DNA of 29,661 nt from JAZKSG01 sp036626215 (GCA_036626215.1 JAZKSG010000015.1:1-29661), one strand, 5' to 3'. Positions 15,354 to 24,295 are shown, counted from the first letter of the stretch. Numbers and translations are program-made. The notes: a model not told the origin generated them from the sequence alone.

Positions 15354-18064
15354 AGAAACCTCCTCCTTTTTCTATATCCATAATAAGACAGAAACAGTAA
15401 CACTAACATCATCAACGTAGAAAAAACCAGGAAACTGAATCCTCCTTTTACTCTATACAACATGTTTTCTAAAACAACTTTTTCCGTTGGATCTCCCTCT
15501 GCTTTATATTCTTCAAGGTTACTTAGTCCGTCTCCATCATAGTCTACTTCAGCATCTAAACTATTTTTTGGGTTGAAACCATATTTTTCTTCCCACCAGT
15601 CGGGCATACCATCATTGTCTGTATCAGATAAATCAGTTGTAATCCAGAGATATTTAGCTGGAGACGTAACATGGTTACCGGTATCATCTACCGCTTCAAA
15701 CCATATTCTGTAACGATTTGGAGTAGAAAATGAGGTGGAATAAACGTATTTTCCTTGTTCGTCCATAGCTAAATTTTTTTCTTCAACGAGTTCTCCTCGG
15801 GAATATATTTTTATCTCCACGTTTTTTAGTTCTGTGTTATCAAAAACTATGCATTCAGCTTTAATTTCTTCGTCGACAAGTTGAACCTCTGGTTTAATCT
15901 CGTAAAATAAAAAACTCGGGGCTGTATCATCCAGAACTCTGAAAGTACTTTGCTTTACAGCTTTATTGGATATATAGGAGTTATCTACTGCTTTGATTTT
16001 GTAGCTGTAGACACCCGCCATAGAAGGTTTTAAAACAAAGGAAAAATTATTATCTCCTCCAGGTATCATCGACTGATTGTTTACACATAGAGAGTCGTCT
16101 GGTGTATATGCATCGATTTTCACGGATTTAACACCATCTTCATCAGAAACCAAGGCTGATATGGTAATTGGTTCCCCTACTCTTCTAGAAGCAACATCTG
16201 TCAGTATGATATTAGGAGCGCTTTTCCCATATATGTTAATAAAACCGCTATATATCATTAAGTTGTTATCTATGTAGCTATCTTTTTTGGTATTATTTGT
16301 CTCTATTTTTCCAGCTAACTTCCATTTCCCAGCGTTCTGTGACATCCATTTAAAATTAAACGTTTTTTGTTCTCCAGGTTCAAGAGAAACTGTTTTTTTA
16401 CTGTATGAGTTGTTGAAATCAAAAACATCTGAATGTTGAGCAGAATACAAACTTAGCTTATATTTTGAGGCTAAATAGGGCGAATAATTTTCTACTGATA
16501 CAGATACATCAATTTTTTCTTCTATAAAAACTGATTTACTTGAAACCGTTATTTTTTTTATCCCCATATCTGGCCATTCGTGTACAGTGATATTCCCTTG
16601 GATGTGGTTGTTTGATTCATTTGTTTCTCGCAACTCGTCATCGGGGTCCAATCGTAAAGTGTAATTGTAAACCCTGATTTCATCCGGTTTCCATTCAAAA
16701 ACAATGTCTTGACTCCACCATATTCCTTTTTCATCATTATGTTTATGGTGGATATCTGTTTTTTTAGTTTCTACGTTTTGATCATCAATCAATAGTTCTA
16801 TTTTTAAATCACTCACTCTTGCATTAAAACTTTTTATGGAAGCTTTTAAAAAAACTGTGTCTCCAAGATAAACTTTAGGTGATGTCGGCTGATAATCTGT
16901 AGAAATGTTTACATCGCTAAAGGTTATATCAGTTGTCTCAACATAGAACTTACAGCTGTCATTGAACACATAGCCTGCATCATCCATAAATGAAAAATTT
17001 ACATTCCAGCTACCAGTTTTGTTAAACACATCTATTTTTTTCTTCCAGCTAACATTGTTTTCTACGTTTTTTAGTTCAGAACAATGACTCTTAGTGTCGT
17101 TATAAAACAAGTTAATGTTTGCCTGTTTTATTTTGGAGGGTGTAGCTGCATAGAAAATTATGCTTTGATTAGAAGCATAATAACTATTTTCTATTGGACT
17201 CGAAACTCTAGCCCACCATCCCTCTGTAAAAACTGATTCATTTGTCACTGATACATTCTTAGAAATACTCATGTTGTATGTTTCGTTTATGCTTCCTCTG
17301 ATGCCTGTATTGTTTTTTACGTCGAAATATATAGCATAAAAATCTCCTTCTTCAAAGTTTGAAGTATTCCAACTAAGATATCCTGCAGCGTTTGTCTGGT
17401 TGTCAAAGCTGGAGGTTTCGTTGAAACAAAATTTTTTAACTACTGGATTAGTGGAAATAGTTCCATCTGAACCATATTGAATTATTCTTAACGTTTGATT
17501 CTCAAAAACGTTGTTTTCAACCCCTATTTTGTTGTTTAGAAGCTTGGTGAAATTAAAAAAGTAACTTATGTTTCCACTACTATTTACTCTTACAAAACTA
17601 CGGTAATGCCAATTGTTATCCCACCAAGGTAGACGATAAGGCTCAACAAAAATATGTCTAGACTTATTGTCATATCTTGTATTGTTATATTTCATAACAA
17701 ATCTCAGATTACGCCCTCCAAAAACGGAAGGTTCCCAAGAAACATTAATTGAGCAGTTTTCTCCAGATTTTAAACCTTTGTTATAATCAATAGTTGAAAT
17801 GTTTTTGTTGCCTACACTGAAGATTATGGAGATGGTATCATTTCTGCTTATATTTTCTCCGTTATTTTTTAGTTTAACTGAAAAAACTGTTTCTTTATTC
17901 ATATATGTTTTATTTGGCCAATCGACTTTAACTATCTCTAAATGAACCTCATCTTGAGATTGTGCACTTAAATCTGGAATTATAGTTATAGCTGAGATTA
18001 GCAGTATTAAAAACAAAGATGACGTCAAAATTTTTCTTACTTTATTTCGAAAAAACTGATTCAT
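15350..18064 (-). CDS. Large cell-surface protein with DUF2341, CARDB-like and Ca-binding repeats
   Basis: From the ATG at 18064 the protein is 904 residues. A Sec signal (basic FFRNKVRK then a hydrophobic run ending LSA) is followed by a CARDB-like beta-sandwich at about residues 30-140, a DUF2341-type domain beginning WWDNNWHYRSFVRV, further CARDB/Ig-like domains (one near VYLGDTVFLKASIK, one near SVFIEEKIDVSVSVE), an Ig-like domain, and Asp-rich thrombospondin type 3 or dockerin-like repeats (DTDNDGMPDWW, DYDGDGLSNLEEY). It ends in a single membrane helix with a basic RKRRRF tail. Asn-rich sequons are frequent, fitting archaeal N-glycosylation. It is thus anchored at its C-terminus and exposed outside. 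A start at 18094 is possible, but GGAGTAGGAGAT sits correctly for 18064. Ligand unknown; adhesion or binding is inference. Confidence 0.85.
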   Translation of the reverse strand: MNQFFRNKVRKILTSSLFLILLISAITIIPDLSAQSQDEVHLEIVKVDWPNKTYMNKETVFSVKLKNNGENISRNDTISIIFSVGNKNISTIDYNKGLKSGENCSINVSWEPSVFGGRNLRFVMKYNNTRYDNKSRHIFVEPYRLPWWDNNWHYRSFVRVNSSGNISYFFNFTKLLNNKIGVENNVFENQTLRIIQYGSDGTISTNPVVKKFCFNETSSFDNQTNAAGYLSWNTSNFEEGDFYAIYFDVKNNTGIRGSINETYNMSISKNVSVTNESVFTEGWWARVSSPIENSYYASNQSIIFYAATPSKIKQANINLFYNDTKSHCSELKNVENNVSWKKKIDVFNKTGSWNVNFSFMDDAGYVFNDSCKFYVETTDITFSDVNISTDYQPTSPKVYLGDTVFLKASIKSFNARVSDLKIELLIDDQNVETKKTDIHHKHNDEKGIWWSQDIVFEWKPDEIRVYNYTLRLDPDDELRETNESNNHIQGNITVHEWPDMGIKKITVSSKSVFIEEKIDVSVSVENYSPYLASKYKLSLYSAQHSDVFDFNNSYSKKTVSLEPGEQKTFNFKWMSQNAGKWKLAGKIETNNTKKDSYIDNNLMIYSGFINIYGKSAPNIILTDVASRRVGEPITISALVSDEDGVKSVKIDAYTPDDSLCVNNQSMIPGGDNNFSFVLKPSMAGVYSYKIKAVDNSYISNKAVKQSTFRVLDDTAPSFLFYEIKPEVQLVDEEIKAECIVFDNTELKNVEIKIYSRGELVEEKNLAMDEQGKYVYSTSFSTPNRYRIWFEAVDDTGNHVTSPAKYLWITTDLSDTDNDGMPDWWEEKYGFNPKNSLDAEVDYDGDGLSNLEEYKAEGDPTEKVVLENMLYRVKGGFSFLVFSTLMMLVLLFLSYYGYRKRRRFL

Positions 18065-18120
18065 AATTACTTTATCTCCTACTCCCTTCTCCAAGGTACC
18101 CCCAAAAGCTTTCCTGTGCT

Positions 18121-18195
18121 TATAATTTATATTCTAAAAGTTGTATTTCTATCTTTCTATTTATCAAAAATAAAATAAATACTATATATAAAAAG
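18121..18195. promoter_or_regulatory. Divergent promoter region of surface protein and gamma-carbonic-anhydrase-like genes
   Basis: The 222-base spacer 18065-18286 is AT-rich and noncoding. For the minus strand the sequence at 18121-18133 reads as an aatataaattata TATA box. For the plus strand tatatataaaaa near 18184-18194 is a TATA box, with a start expected near 18218. I see no palindromic operator. Confidence 0.4.
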
Positions 18196-18286
18196 TCTAA
18201 TGAAAAAAGTATAGCTAAAAAAAATGGAAAACAATAAAAAAACCAACCACTATTTTTCCTCCTAAAAAAAGTGATGAGGTAAAATC

Positions 18287-18787
18287 ATGAAACCAGATAT
18301 ACATAAATCAAGCTATGTAGATGATACAGCAGTGATCATAGGAAACGTAAAAATCGGTAAAAAATGCGGAATATATCCTAACACCGTTATCAGAGGAGAT
18401 CAAAACCTTATAGAGATACAAGAGGGATCAAACATACAAGACGGCTGTGTTCTTCATACTAATCAAAAACATAAAGTCAAAATAGGTAAAAACGTGTCAT
18501 TAGGCCACGCCTGCATAGTACATGGAGCTAATATAGAAGAAAACTGTATCATAGGGATGAACGCTACTATTTTAAACGGCGCAAAAATCAGGAAAGGCAC
18601 TATCGTTGGAGCTAACGCCGTGGTAACCGAAAACATGGAAACACCAGAAAACAGCTTATTAGTAGGAGTACCTGCTAAAGTTATAAAAGAAAACGAAGAA
18701 AAATTTAGAAAACAAGCCTATGAAAATGCGTTGAAATATCAGAAACTAAGCAAAGAATACAAAGAAGGAAAACATAAAAGAATATAA
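18287..18787 (+). CDS. Gamma-carbonic-anhydrase-like left-handed beta-helix protein
   Basis: 166 residues built of hexapeptide repeats with an early AVIIGNVKIGKKCGIYPN, ending in PAKVIKENEEK and a C-terminal helix. The three zinc-ligand histidines of the gamma class are present: H57 in CVLHTNQ, then H74 and H79 in SLGHACIVHG. The proton-shuttle loop of Cam is absent, so it resembles CamH/YrdA/PaaY-type members, some of which hydrate CO2 while others act as thioesterases or metal carriers. GATGAGGT precedes the ATG. It stands alone, converging on the hydro-lyase pair 7 bases downstream. Confidence 0.9.
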   Translation: MKPDIHKSSYVDDTAVIIGNVKIGKKCGIYPNTVIRGDQNLIEIQEGSNIQDGCVLHTNQKHKVKIGKNVSLGHACIVHGANIEENCIIGMNATILNGAKIRKGTIVGANAVVTENMETPENSLLVGVPAKVIKENEEKFRKQAYENALKYQKLSKEYKEGKHKRI

Positions 18788-18793
18788 AAAATT

Positions 18794-19282
18794 TTATTTC
18801 TTATTTTTCTCTAGTTTTTTACGAGTATACGGCAATAGGCCACCGGCTTCTCTAATTTCAACGATTTTTTCAGGAAGCGTAGGAAAAGAAAAAACTTTGT
18901 TTCCAACCTTGATTTTACCTTTTTCAAGATCTAACTCAACGTTATCTCCTTCATTGTATGTTTCTACAGCATCTGGACATTCAATCAAAATAAGACCTTG
19001 GTTTATAGCTGATCGATAGAATATACGAGCAAAACTTTTAGCTATAACTGCTTTTATCCCCACTGATTTTAAACCAACCACGGGTTGTTCACGGCTACTA
19101 CCACAGCCAAAGTTTTCTCCAGCGAATATAACATCTCCCTTTTCTACGTTGTCCGCAAAATCTGGGTCAAGATCTTCTAGAAGATGTGGCTTGATTTCTT
19201 CTGGAGTACTACAGCTATATGTATATTTTCCAGGGAACAACATATCTGTGTTGACATTATCTCCATATTTCCAAATTTGCAT
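18794..19282 (-). CDS. Isopropylmalate/homoaconitate-type hydro-lyase, small (swivel) subunit
   Basis: The 162-residue swivel domain of the aconitase superfamily has GDNVNTDMLFPGKY at residues 7-20 and the substrate-phosphate loop GCGSSREQP. It pairs with the large subunit upstream to isomerise hydroxy-diacids in leucine, lysine/coenzyme B or related pathways. The specificity loop after the PGKY stretch reads TYSCS, which matches neither the YLVY of archaeal isopropylmalate isomerase nor the YLRT of methanogen homoaconitase, so the substrate is open. It lies 5 bases after the large subunit stop. No leuA or leuB neighbour is present. Confidence 0.88.
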   Translation of the reverse strand: MQIWKYGDNVNTDMLFPGKYTYSCSTPEEIKPHLLEDLDPDFADNVEKGDVIFAGENFGCGSSREQPVVGLKSVGIKAVIAKSFARIFYRSAINQGLILIECPDAVETYNEGDNVELDLEKGKIKVGNKVFSFPTLPEKIVEIREAGGLLPYTRKKLEKNKK

Positions 19283-19287
19283 ATTTT

Positions 19288-20550
19288 TTAGACCTCCTCT
19301 CTTGGGTCAACTATTTCACCATGTATAGCCGCTGATGCTACTGTAGCGGGGCTTCCAAGGTAAATCTCAGCGTCTTTGCAACCCATACGTCCTTTGAAAT
19401 TTCGGTTTGCTGTACTAATACAGCGTTCACTGGGGGCAAGGCATCCTTGATGGGCTCCTAGACATGGTCCGCATCCAGGTGGAAGAATGATGCCGCCGGC
19501 TTTAACAAAAATTTCTAATAAACCATTTTTTAAAGCCTTTTGATAGATTTCTTTAGAGGCTGGAGCCACCAGCAATCTTACATCGGGATGAACACTCTGA
19601 TTTTTTAAAATTTCAGCAGCTTTTTTCAAATCAGAAAAGCGGCCGTTGGTACAAGTACCAATTAAACATTGATCTACAGTAAGACCTTCTAATTCTTCAA
19701 CGGTTTTAACATTATCCACGCTATGAGGACATGCAATTACTGGAGAAACATTACTGAGGTCGTAATCAATCTGTTTTTTATATGATGCATTTTTATCAGG
19801 TTGAACAACATCGTATTCATCTTCTTTGACATCTAAATCATCTAAAAATTTTTTAGTAGCTTTATCAAAGGGAAAAACAGAGTTTTTAGCACCCATCTCT
19901 ACACCCATGTTGCAGATTGTGAATCGTTCGTCAACAGAAAACTGTTTTACATCTCCATGATATTCTACAGATTGATAATTCATCCCGGAGGCAGATACGT
20001 CTCCGATTATATCTAGAATCAAATCTTTAGGGTAGACGCCAGATGGTAGGGAGCCATTAAGAACGATTTTAGCACTCTCTGGAACTTTCAACCAGGTTTC
20101 ACATGTCAACATGATTGATGCGGCCTCGGTTCGATCTATACCTGTAGAGAAACAACCTACTGCGCCATAGGAACAAGTATGGGAATCACTACCCACAACT
20201 AGTTTCCCGGGTAAAGCTAAACCTTTCTCAACGATAACCTGATGACAAACACCTACACCTGCATCAAAAAAGTTTTCAATATCCTGTTTCTCAACAAATT
20301 CTCTGATAATCTGATGGTTAGTAGCCGTTTTTTCTGATGCAGCTGGGACAACATGATCAAGAACAATCACTGGCAAAGCAGAAGAACATAATCCATACTC
20401 GTTGAGTTCATCTTTTATCTTATCTGTAATAGGTGCTGTGTTATCATGTGTAAGTAGATGATCTGGTGAAACAGTTACGATTTCACCAGGTTCAACCTGT
20501 TTTTTTTCACCATATTTAGCTAAGATTTTTTCAGCAAAAGTCTTATCCAT
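19288..20550 (-). CDS. Isopropylmalate/homoaconitate-type hydro-lyase, large (Fe-S) subunit
   Basis: The 420-residue aconitase-superfamily catalytic subunit has iron-sulfur ligands C300 in CLIGTCTNGR, and C360 and C363 in PPGCGPCLGAHQG. Other landmarks are VSPDHLLTHDNTAP, FFDAGVGVCHQV and VGSDSHTCSYGAVG. The ATG at 20550 is chosen because GGGTGGAG sits upstream and the resulting length equals that of archaeal LeuC/HacA proteins; the frame also extends to a TTG at 20610, but those 20 residues do not look conserved. It forms a two-gene operon with the small subunit. Product specificity (3-isopropylmalate, citramalate-derived, homoaconitate or another substrate) is not decided by sequence alone. 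Confidence 0.92.
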   Translation of the reverse strand: MDKTFAEKILAKYGEKKQVEPGEIVTVSPDHLLTHDNTAPITDKIKDELNEYGLCSSALPVIVLDHVVPAASEKTATNHQIIREFVEKQDIENFFDAGVGVCHQVIVEKGLALPGKLVVGSDSHTCSYGAVGCFSTGIDRTEAASIMLTCETWLKVPESAKIVLNGSLPSGVYPKDLILDIIGDVSASGMNYQSVEYHGDVKQFSVDERFTICNMGVEMGAKNSVFPFDKATKKFLDDLDVKEDEYDVVQPDKNASYKKQIDYDLSNVSPVIACPHSVDNVKTVEELEGLTVDQCLIGTCTNGRFSDLKKAAEILKNQSVHPDVRLLVAPASKEIYQKALKNGLLEIFVKAGGIILPPGCGPCLGAHQGCLAPSERCISTANRNFKGRMGCKDAEIYLGSPATVASAAIHGEIVDPREEV

Positions 20551-20710
20551 AATTTCGTTTCTCCACCCAGTTTTTTCTAAATAAAATGTATTGTGGATCA
20601 CCTTTATCAAACTTTACATTATATGTTATTGGGAAACAAAAAAAAGAAAGAGATGGATTTTTTTTGATGGAGCTGTACTAAAGCTTATTACTATGCGAAA
20701 AACATTAAGA

Positions 20711-20722
20711 ATTTAAATATAT
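20711..20722 (+). promoter_or_regulatory. TATA box of the pilin-like pair
   Basis: atttaaatatat lies 28-39 bases before the TTG at 20750. A start about 25 bases downstream would make the transcript essentially leaderless. Confidence 0.45.
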
Positions 20723-20749
20723 CTATTTATATTGGTATAATAGATTAGT

Positions 20750-21625
20750 TTGGTTGAGGAGATGGAAAAAAAAGATTTTATAGAGAATAATCAAGCACTT
20801 GCAGGAGCTATTGAATTCCTTCTGATTATAGCTCTCTTTGCTCTTATTATATCCTATGTGCAGATGACGTATATACCTGAGGCTTTAGAGAAAAAAGAAG
20901 CTGATCACATGAATGAAGTAGCTAATCAATTTTCCCATCTGAAGGCAAATTTGAAGATACAAGAGGAAAATGGTGGAGATAAACCAATTTTCAATGCTTT
21001 AACCTTAGGTAGCAGAGAGCTTGCAAACTGGGTTTCAGCTCCATCTTATGGAAAAGTTGAAATTATTCCACAGTCTGACAGCGGATATAATGTCACTGTT
21101 GAAACATCTTCTTCTAAAAAAAGGTTTAATTTAACCTGTATACAATATGAGGGTATCAACTCTTATTTTGTGGATCAATCATATATTTTACAGTCAGATG
21201 GCATCATCGTTAAGCAACCTGGACAAAAATCCGTTATGTGGATGACTCCCTCTTTGGAATCCAATTTCAATGAAGTAACATCAAATATAGAGTTTAGTTT
21301 TCAAATATTTGTTTTTTTTAATGATGAAGGAAATCAAAAGATTAGTGGATACCGAGATGAAACATGTTATATTCAAACCAACTACTCTTCTACGTTATCT
21401 GAAGATTGGCAGGAATTTACAGATATAAGTTTTTTGAATATTTCTACACCATATGTTAATGCGTGGTATGAATATCTAAACAATTCTTTAGAGAAAAAAA
21501 TAAGGAATAATGTGACTCTTTCAAAATATCCTGATAAAGTATCTCTGGAAAAAAAATATGAAACTGTAGATGTCGATGTTCGGTTTAAAAAAACATGTAT
21601 ATTTACCCGTATAATACAAAGTTAA
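20750..21625 (+). CDS. Secreted pilin-like protein 1 (tandem paralogue)
   Basis: 291 residues. A short polar leader (MEKKDFIENNQALAG) precedes a single hydrophobic helix AIEFLLIIALFALIISYVQ and then YIPEALEKKEADHM. This is a class III (prepilin-type) signal, with cleavage expected after the Gly of LAG, as in euryarchaeal and haloarchaeal pilin-like proteins. The rest is a beta-rich exported domain with several Asn sequons. It is paralogous to the next gene: YIPxxxExxExxH, LxLGSxE and CxIxTNY blocks align at equal spacing. TTG 20750 fits the near-leaderless promoter; ATG 20762 is an alternative only four codons in, with GAGGAG too close to act as its binding site. Likely a surface filament or pseudopilus component, by inference. 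Confidence 0.7.
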   Translation: MVEEMEKKDFIENNQALAGAIEFLLIIALFALIISYVQMTYIPEALEKKEADHMNEVANQFSHLKANLKIQEENGGDKPIFNALTLGSRELANWVSAPSYGKVEIIPQSDSGYNVTVETSSSKKRFNLTCIQYEGINSYFVDQSYILQSDGIIVKQPGQKSVMWMTPSLESNFNEVTSNIEFSFQIFVFFNDEGNQKISGYRDETCYIQTNYSSTLSEDWQEFTDISFLNISTPYVNAWYEYLNNSLEKKIRNNVTLSKYPDKVSLEKKYETVDVDVRFKKTCIFTRIIQS

Positions 21626-21642
21626 AAGGAAGAAAAAAAAAG

Positions 21643-22551
21643 ATGAATAAAGAAAAAAAATTGTTGGTTGGAAACGATAAAGCTGTTTCTGGTGTACTTG
21701 AGGCACTTTTGATAGTCGCGTTGATAGCGATAATATTAGCAGTTATTCAGACTCAGTATATACCTAACATAATGGAACAGAGAGAAACTGAACATCTTAC
21801 AGAGGTGGAAAAACAGTTTTCAACTCTGAAATCTACGATTGATATACAATCCATGAGTAAGGAAGATGTCCCCGTTTCTAATACCATCACTCTAGGGAGC
21901 AAAGAGTTCCCCTATTTTGTTACTGCAAGAGCTACAGGTTCTCTGAAACTTCAGAATGTAACTGATTATAATATTTCAGTTGAACCAGCTTCTCCAGGTT
22001 TAGAAAGAGATAGCGAGTATAGCAGCAGTTTTCCTTTAACCTCGATAATATATCATGCTTATAACAGCTACGTAACCGATGAAGAATATATACTACAGGG
22101 CGGGATGGTTATAAACAAGATTAAAAACGTTGAGATAGTTAAAATTCCTCCAGATATAAAAGTAACAGAAAACGATACAAACTATATAGGACTTCGTTTG
22201 AGGCTACCAATCTTTGATTCCCCCTCAGGTAAAAATCAGACTGAATATAACGACTATTTACCATGTTCTATAAGGACAAATTATCAGGATAGCATCACCT
22301 ATAACTCAGTGCAGCCAGGTGACCAAGAAAGTATAAAGATTTATACTAAATATTGCGACAGTTGGAATCAGAGTCTTAACCAAATTTTAAATGAGGAAAT
22401 AGAAAATGGTTATATTTCAGTAGAGAAACATGAAGAGGTTTCTCCTCCATATGTAGAAATACAATCTAACACTAACATTAAAGATCTTCATTTTACGGTT
22501 GAGATTTCTCGTATAGACGTCCAAATAGGGCCAGGAATAGTAAAAACCTGA
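21643..22551 (+). CDS. Secreted pilin-like protein 2 (tandem paralogue)
   Basis: 302 residues from the ATG at 21643, preceded by AAGGAAG and 17 bases after the upstream stop. The leader MNKEKKLLVGNDKAVSG is followed by the helix VLEALLIVALIAIILAVIQ, a prepilin-type signal with cleavage expected after the Gly of VSG. The mature part has the same layout as the upstream paralogue (YIPNIMEQRETEH, ITLGSKEF, CSIRTNYQ). It ends in a beta-strand HFTVEISRIDVQIG. An upstream extension to 21595 overlaps the previous gene and is not favoured. A T-run follows the stop. Probably co-transcribed with paralogue 1 and exported by a type IV pilus-like system encoded elsewhere. Confidence 0.75.
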   Translation: MNKEKKLLVGNDKAVSGVLEALLIVALIAIILAVIQTQYIPNIMEQRETEHLTEVEKQFSTLKSTIDIQSMSKEDVPVSNTITLGSKEFPYFVTARATGSLKLQNVTDYNISVEPASPGLERDSEYSSSFPLTSIIYHAYNSYVTDEEYILQGGMVINKIKNVEIVKIPPDIKVTENDTNYIGLRLRLPIFDSPSGKNQTEYNDYLPCSIRTNYQDSITYNSVQPGDQESIKIYTKYCDSWNQSLNQILNEEIENGYISVEKHEEVSPPYVEIQSNTNIKDLHFTVEISRIDVQIGPGIVKT

Positions 22552-22725
22552 TTTTTTTTGGATTGGTTTTTCAACGATGAGAAAATTTTTTTATAAAACT
22601 TTAGTTATATAGAAAATTAAGAAGAATGATATAGGAGACCAAAATAGTTAATAAAATATATCTTAATATCTTAATTGCATAAACTTTTGTTTTCTAAAAA
22701 AATAAGATGAGGATGTTAAAAGTAA

Positions 22726-23487
22726 ATGGCTGAAGCAGGGAAGAAAGATAGAGTTTTGCAAACCGGTATCGACGGTTTCGATCAGCTTTTTGCAGAAAGA
22801 GGTGTACCCAAAGGTAGTTCGGTTTTGGTTTCTGGTGGACCTGGTACAGGTAAAAGTACTTTATGTAGACAGATATGTTACAACCTGGTAAAAAATGGGA
22901 AAAACTGTATGTACGTGAGTTTTGAAGAAGAAAAAGAAAAAATTATTCGGAGTATGGAAAATTTCGGCTGGGATGTAAGAAAATATGTAGAAGAGGGAAA
23001 TCTTCTCATCCAGAAAATAAATCCGTTGGATATCCTCAGGATGAAGTTTGGTTCTATAGGTGGTTCGGGTTCTGCTACAGAGCTTTCATATAAAGTAAAA
23101 CCTTTGGTTATACCTAAGGATTTTAATCCTGAAGTTATAGCGGTGGATACGCTTAGTGCTATAATAGCTGCATCTCTTACCAAAGATAAGAATTATCGTG
23201 TATATCTTCAACAATTATTCAGTTTTTTTCAGGAGACTGGTGCAACTTCTTTCTTGGTTACAGAGACTAACCCTATGCCTAAAAATTATAGTGATACAGG
23301 CATAGAGGAATTTCTTGCAGATGGGATAATAGTGTTGTATAATATCCAAAGGAAAGATGCTCGTTTTAACGCTATAGAGATTCTTAAAATGCGTGAGAGT
23401 AGACACGAAAAGAAGATTGTTAAGATGGATATAACTGATAAAGGTGTAAAGGTTAAACCCGAGGAAAAAGTTCTGATTGAAGAGTGA
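22726..23487 (+). CDS. Single-domain KaiC-like RecA-superfamily ATPase
   Basis: 253 residues beginning TGIDGFDQLF, with Walker A GGPGTGKST (37-45), the KaiC catalytic pair E67/E68 in SFEEEKEK, Walker B VIAVD (137-141), and the LADGIIVLYN and ILKMRESRH sequences of the C-terminal KaiC half. Archaeal KaiC-like ATPases are often found with signal-transduction genes and with archaellum or pilus genes, and ArlH/FlaH belongs to the same superfamily. GATGAGG at 22706-22712 precedes the ATG. The 174-base spacer upstream has TATA-like ataaaatatat, so it may have its own promoter. It lies between two groups of pilin-like genes, which suggests a regulatory role for the surface structure. This is inference. 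Confidence 0.9.
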   Translation: MAEAGKKDRVLQTGIDGFDQLFAERGVPKGSSVLVSGGPGTGKSTLCRQICYNLVKNGKNCMYVSFEEEKEKIIRSMENFGWDVRKYVEEGNLLIQKINPLDILRMKFGSIGGSGSATELSYKVKPLVIPKDFNPEVIAVDTLSAIIAASLTKDKNYRVYLQQLFSFFQETGATSFLVTETNPMPKNYSDTGIEEFLADGIIVLYNIQRKDARFNAIEILKMRESRHEKKIVKMDITDKGVKVKPEEKVLIEE

Positions 23488-23511
23488 GAATAGGGATTAT
23501 GCTCTTATAGT

Positions 23512-23535
23512 TCATTTCTTTCTTCTTTTTTTTTT
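23512..23535 (+). terminator. Poly-T terminator after the KaiC-like gene
   Basis: A pyrimidine-rich run ending in an unbroken stretch of T begins about 25 bases after the KaiC stop, as in archaeal intrinsic termination. The rest of the spacer 23488-23740 shows no coding sequence. It ends with the promoter of the next gene. Confidence 0.45.
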
Positions 23536-23680
23536 GATAGCCCTTCAACATTAGTTATGTAGAATATTCATTATCTTCGTCGTATTGGGTGAATTTTTTT
23601 CTGTGGGTTTTTAGATAATGCATTAATCGTCGTTGTTGAGGAAAATAATTTCATTGTTTTTTATTATATAATTATAGAAA

Positions 23681-23690
23681 ATTATTTAAA
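23681..23690 (+). promoter_or_regulatory. TATA box of the short pilin-like operon
   Basis: attatttaaa lies about 50-60 bases before the TTG at 23741. A transcript starting near 23715 would carry GGGAGG (23725-23730) ten bases before the start codon. Confidence 0.4.
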
Positions 23691-23740
23691 TTGTTTTTGT
23701 ATATTAATGCTGAAATAAATAAAAGGGAGGCGTAAAATAG

Positions 23741-24205
23741 TTGATTAAAAAAAGATGTCTAAAAAAGGATGAAAGAGGTCAGGTATTAGGATTGCCCATG
23801 TATCTCATCATAATAATGATAGTAGCTGTTGCTGTGATAGCAGCTGTTATATTTATGATGCCTCAAGGTTCTAAACAAATAGATGCACAGGTTACACAAG
23901 GAAGCCTGATAGATTTATCTGGTGATGGAGAAATCTCAGGTAACCCAAGCGATAACATTATAATAAAAGTCTTTACAAAAGATGAACGCGCTGATCCAAT
24001 TAGTGGAGCAACGATAACTTTAACTGGTGCAGGAGTAGCATATGAAGACACAACAAATGATGCAGGAGAGGTCTCTATCGACCCTACCAGTATATCTGCT
24101 GAATTAAGCAGCAACAAAAATGATGACTATATATCTATGACTATCAAAGCATCTGGATTTGAAGACTACAAAGACGATCAAGCTATTCATGTAGTCAGAG
24201 TCTAA
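23741..24205 (+). CDS. Short pilin-like protein with Ig-like domain (A)
   Basis: 154 residues. Positively charged leader KKRCLKKDERGQVLG, then LPMYLIIIMIVAVAVIAAVIF, a prepilin-type signal with cleavage expected at the Gly-Leu. After a short linker comes a beta-sandwich resembling carboxypeptidase-regulatory/Ig-like domains (VFTKDERADPISGATITLTG then TTNDAGEVSI), ending IHVVRV. Protein C in the same operon shares both the signal and the domain, including a terminal KVVR-type ending, so they are paralogues. GGGAGG precedes the TTG start. Probably displayed at the surface on a pilus-like structure. Confidence 0.75.
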   Translation: MIKKRCLKKDERGQVLGLPMYLIIIMIVAVAVIAAVIFMMPQGSKQIDAQVTQGSLIDLSGDGEISGNPSDNIIIKVFTKDERADPISGATITLTGAGVAYEDTTNDAGEVSIDPTSISAELSSNKNDDYISMTIKASGFEDYKDDQAIHVVRV

Positions 24206-24295
24206 AAATATCCAAATTTTAGAACAGAAAACAGTGGAGCAATATACTTAGAATATATGTTGAAAAGTTTTCTTTGAATGGAGTAAGAATTTTTT

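Noticed and set aside
16077..16277. Plus-strand frame inside the surface protein gene
   Set aside because: Shadow of a long, domain-rich minus-strand gene; no start signals or recognisable protein.
18065..18094. Surface-protein start ten codons further upstream
   Set aside because: The internal GGAGTAGGAGAT fits the ATG at 18064, and the signal peptide begins properly there.
20551..20610. Hydro-lyase large subunit start at TTG 20610
   Set aside because: GGGTGGAG precedes ATG 20550, and the shorter form matches the usual archaeal length.
22726..23487. KaiC-like protein as true archaellum ArlH (FlaH)
   Set aside because: It retains the KaiC catalytic Glu pair and KaiC C-terminal motifs, and no other arl gene is in the window; a KaiC-like label is safer.
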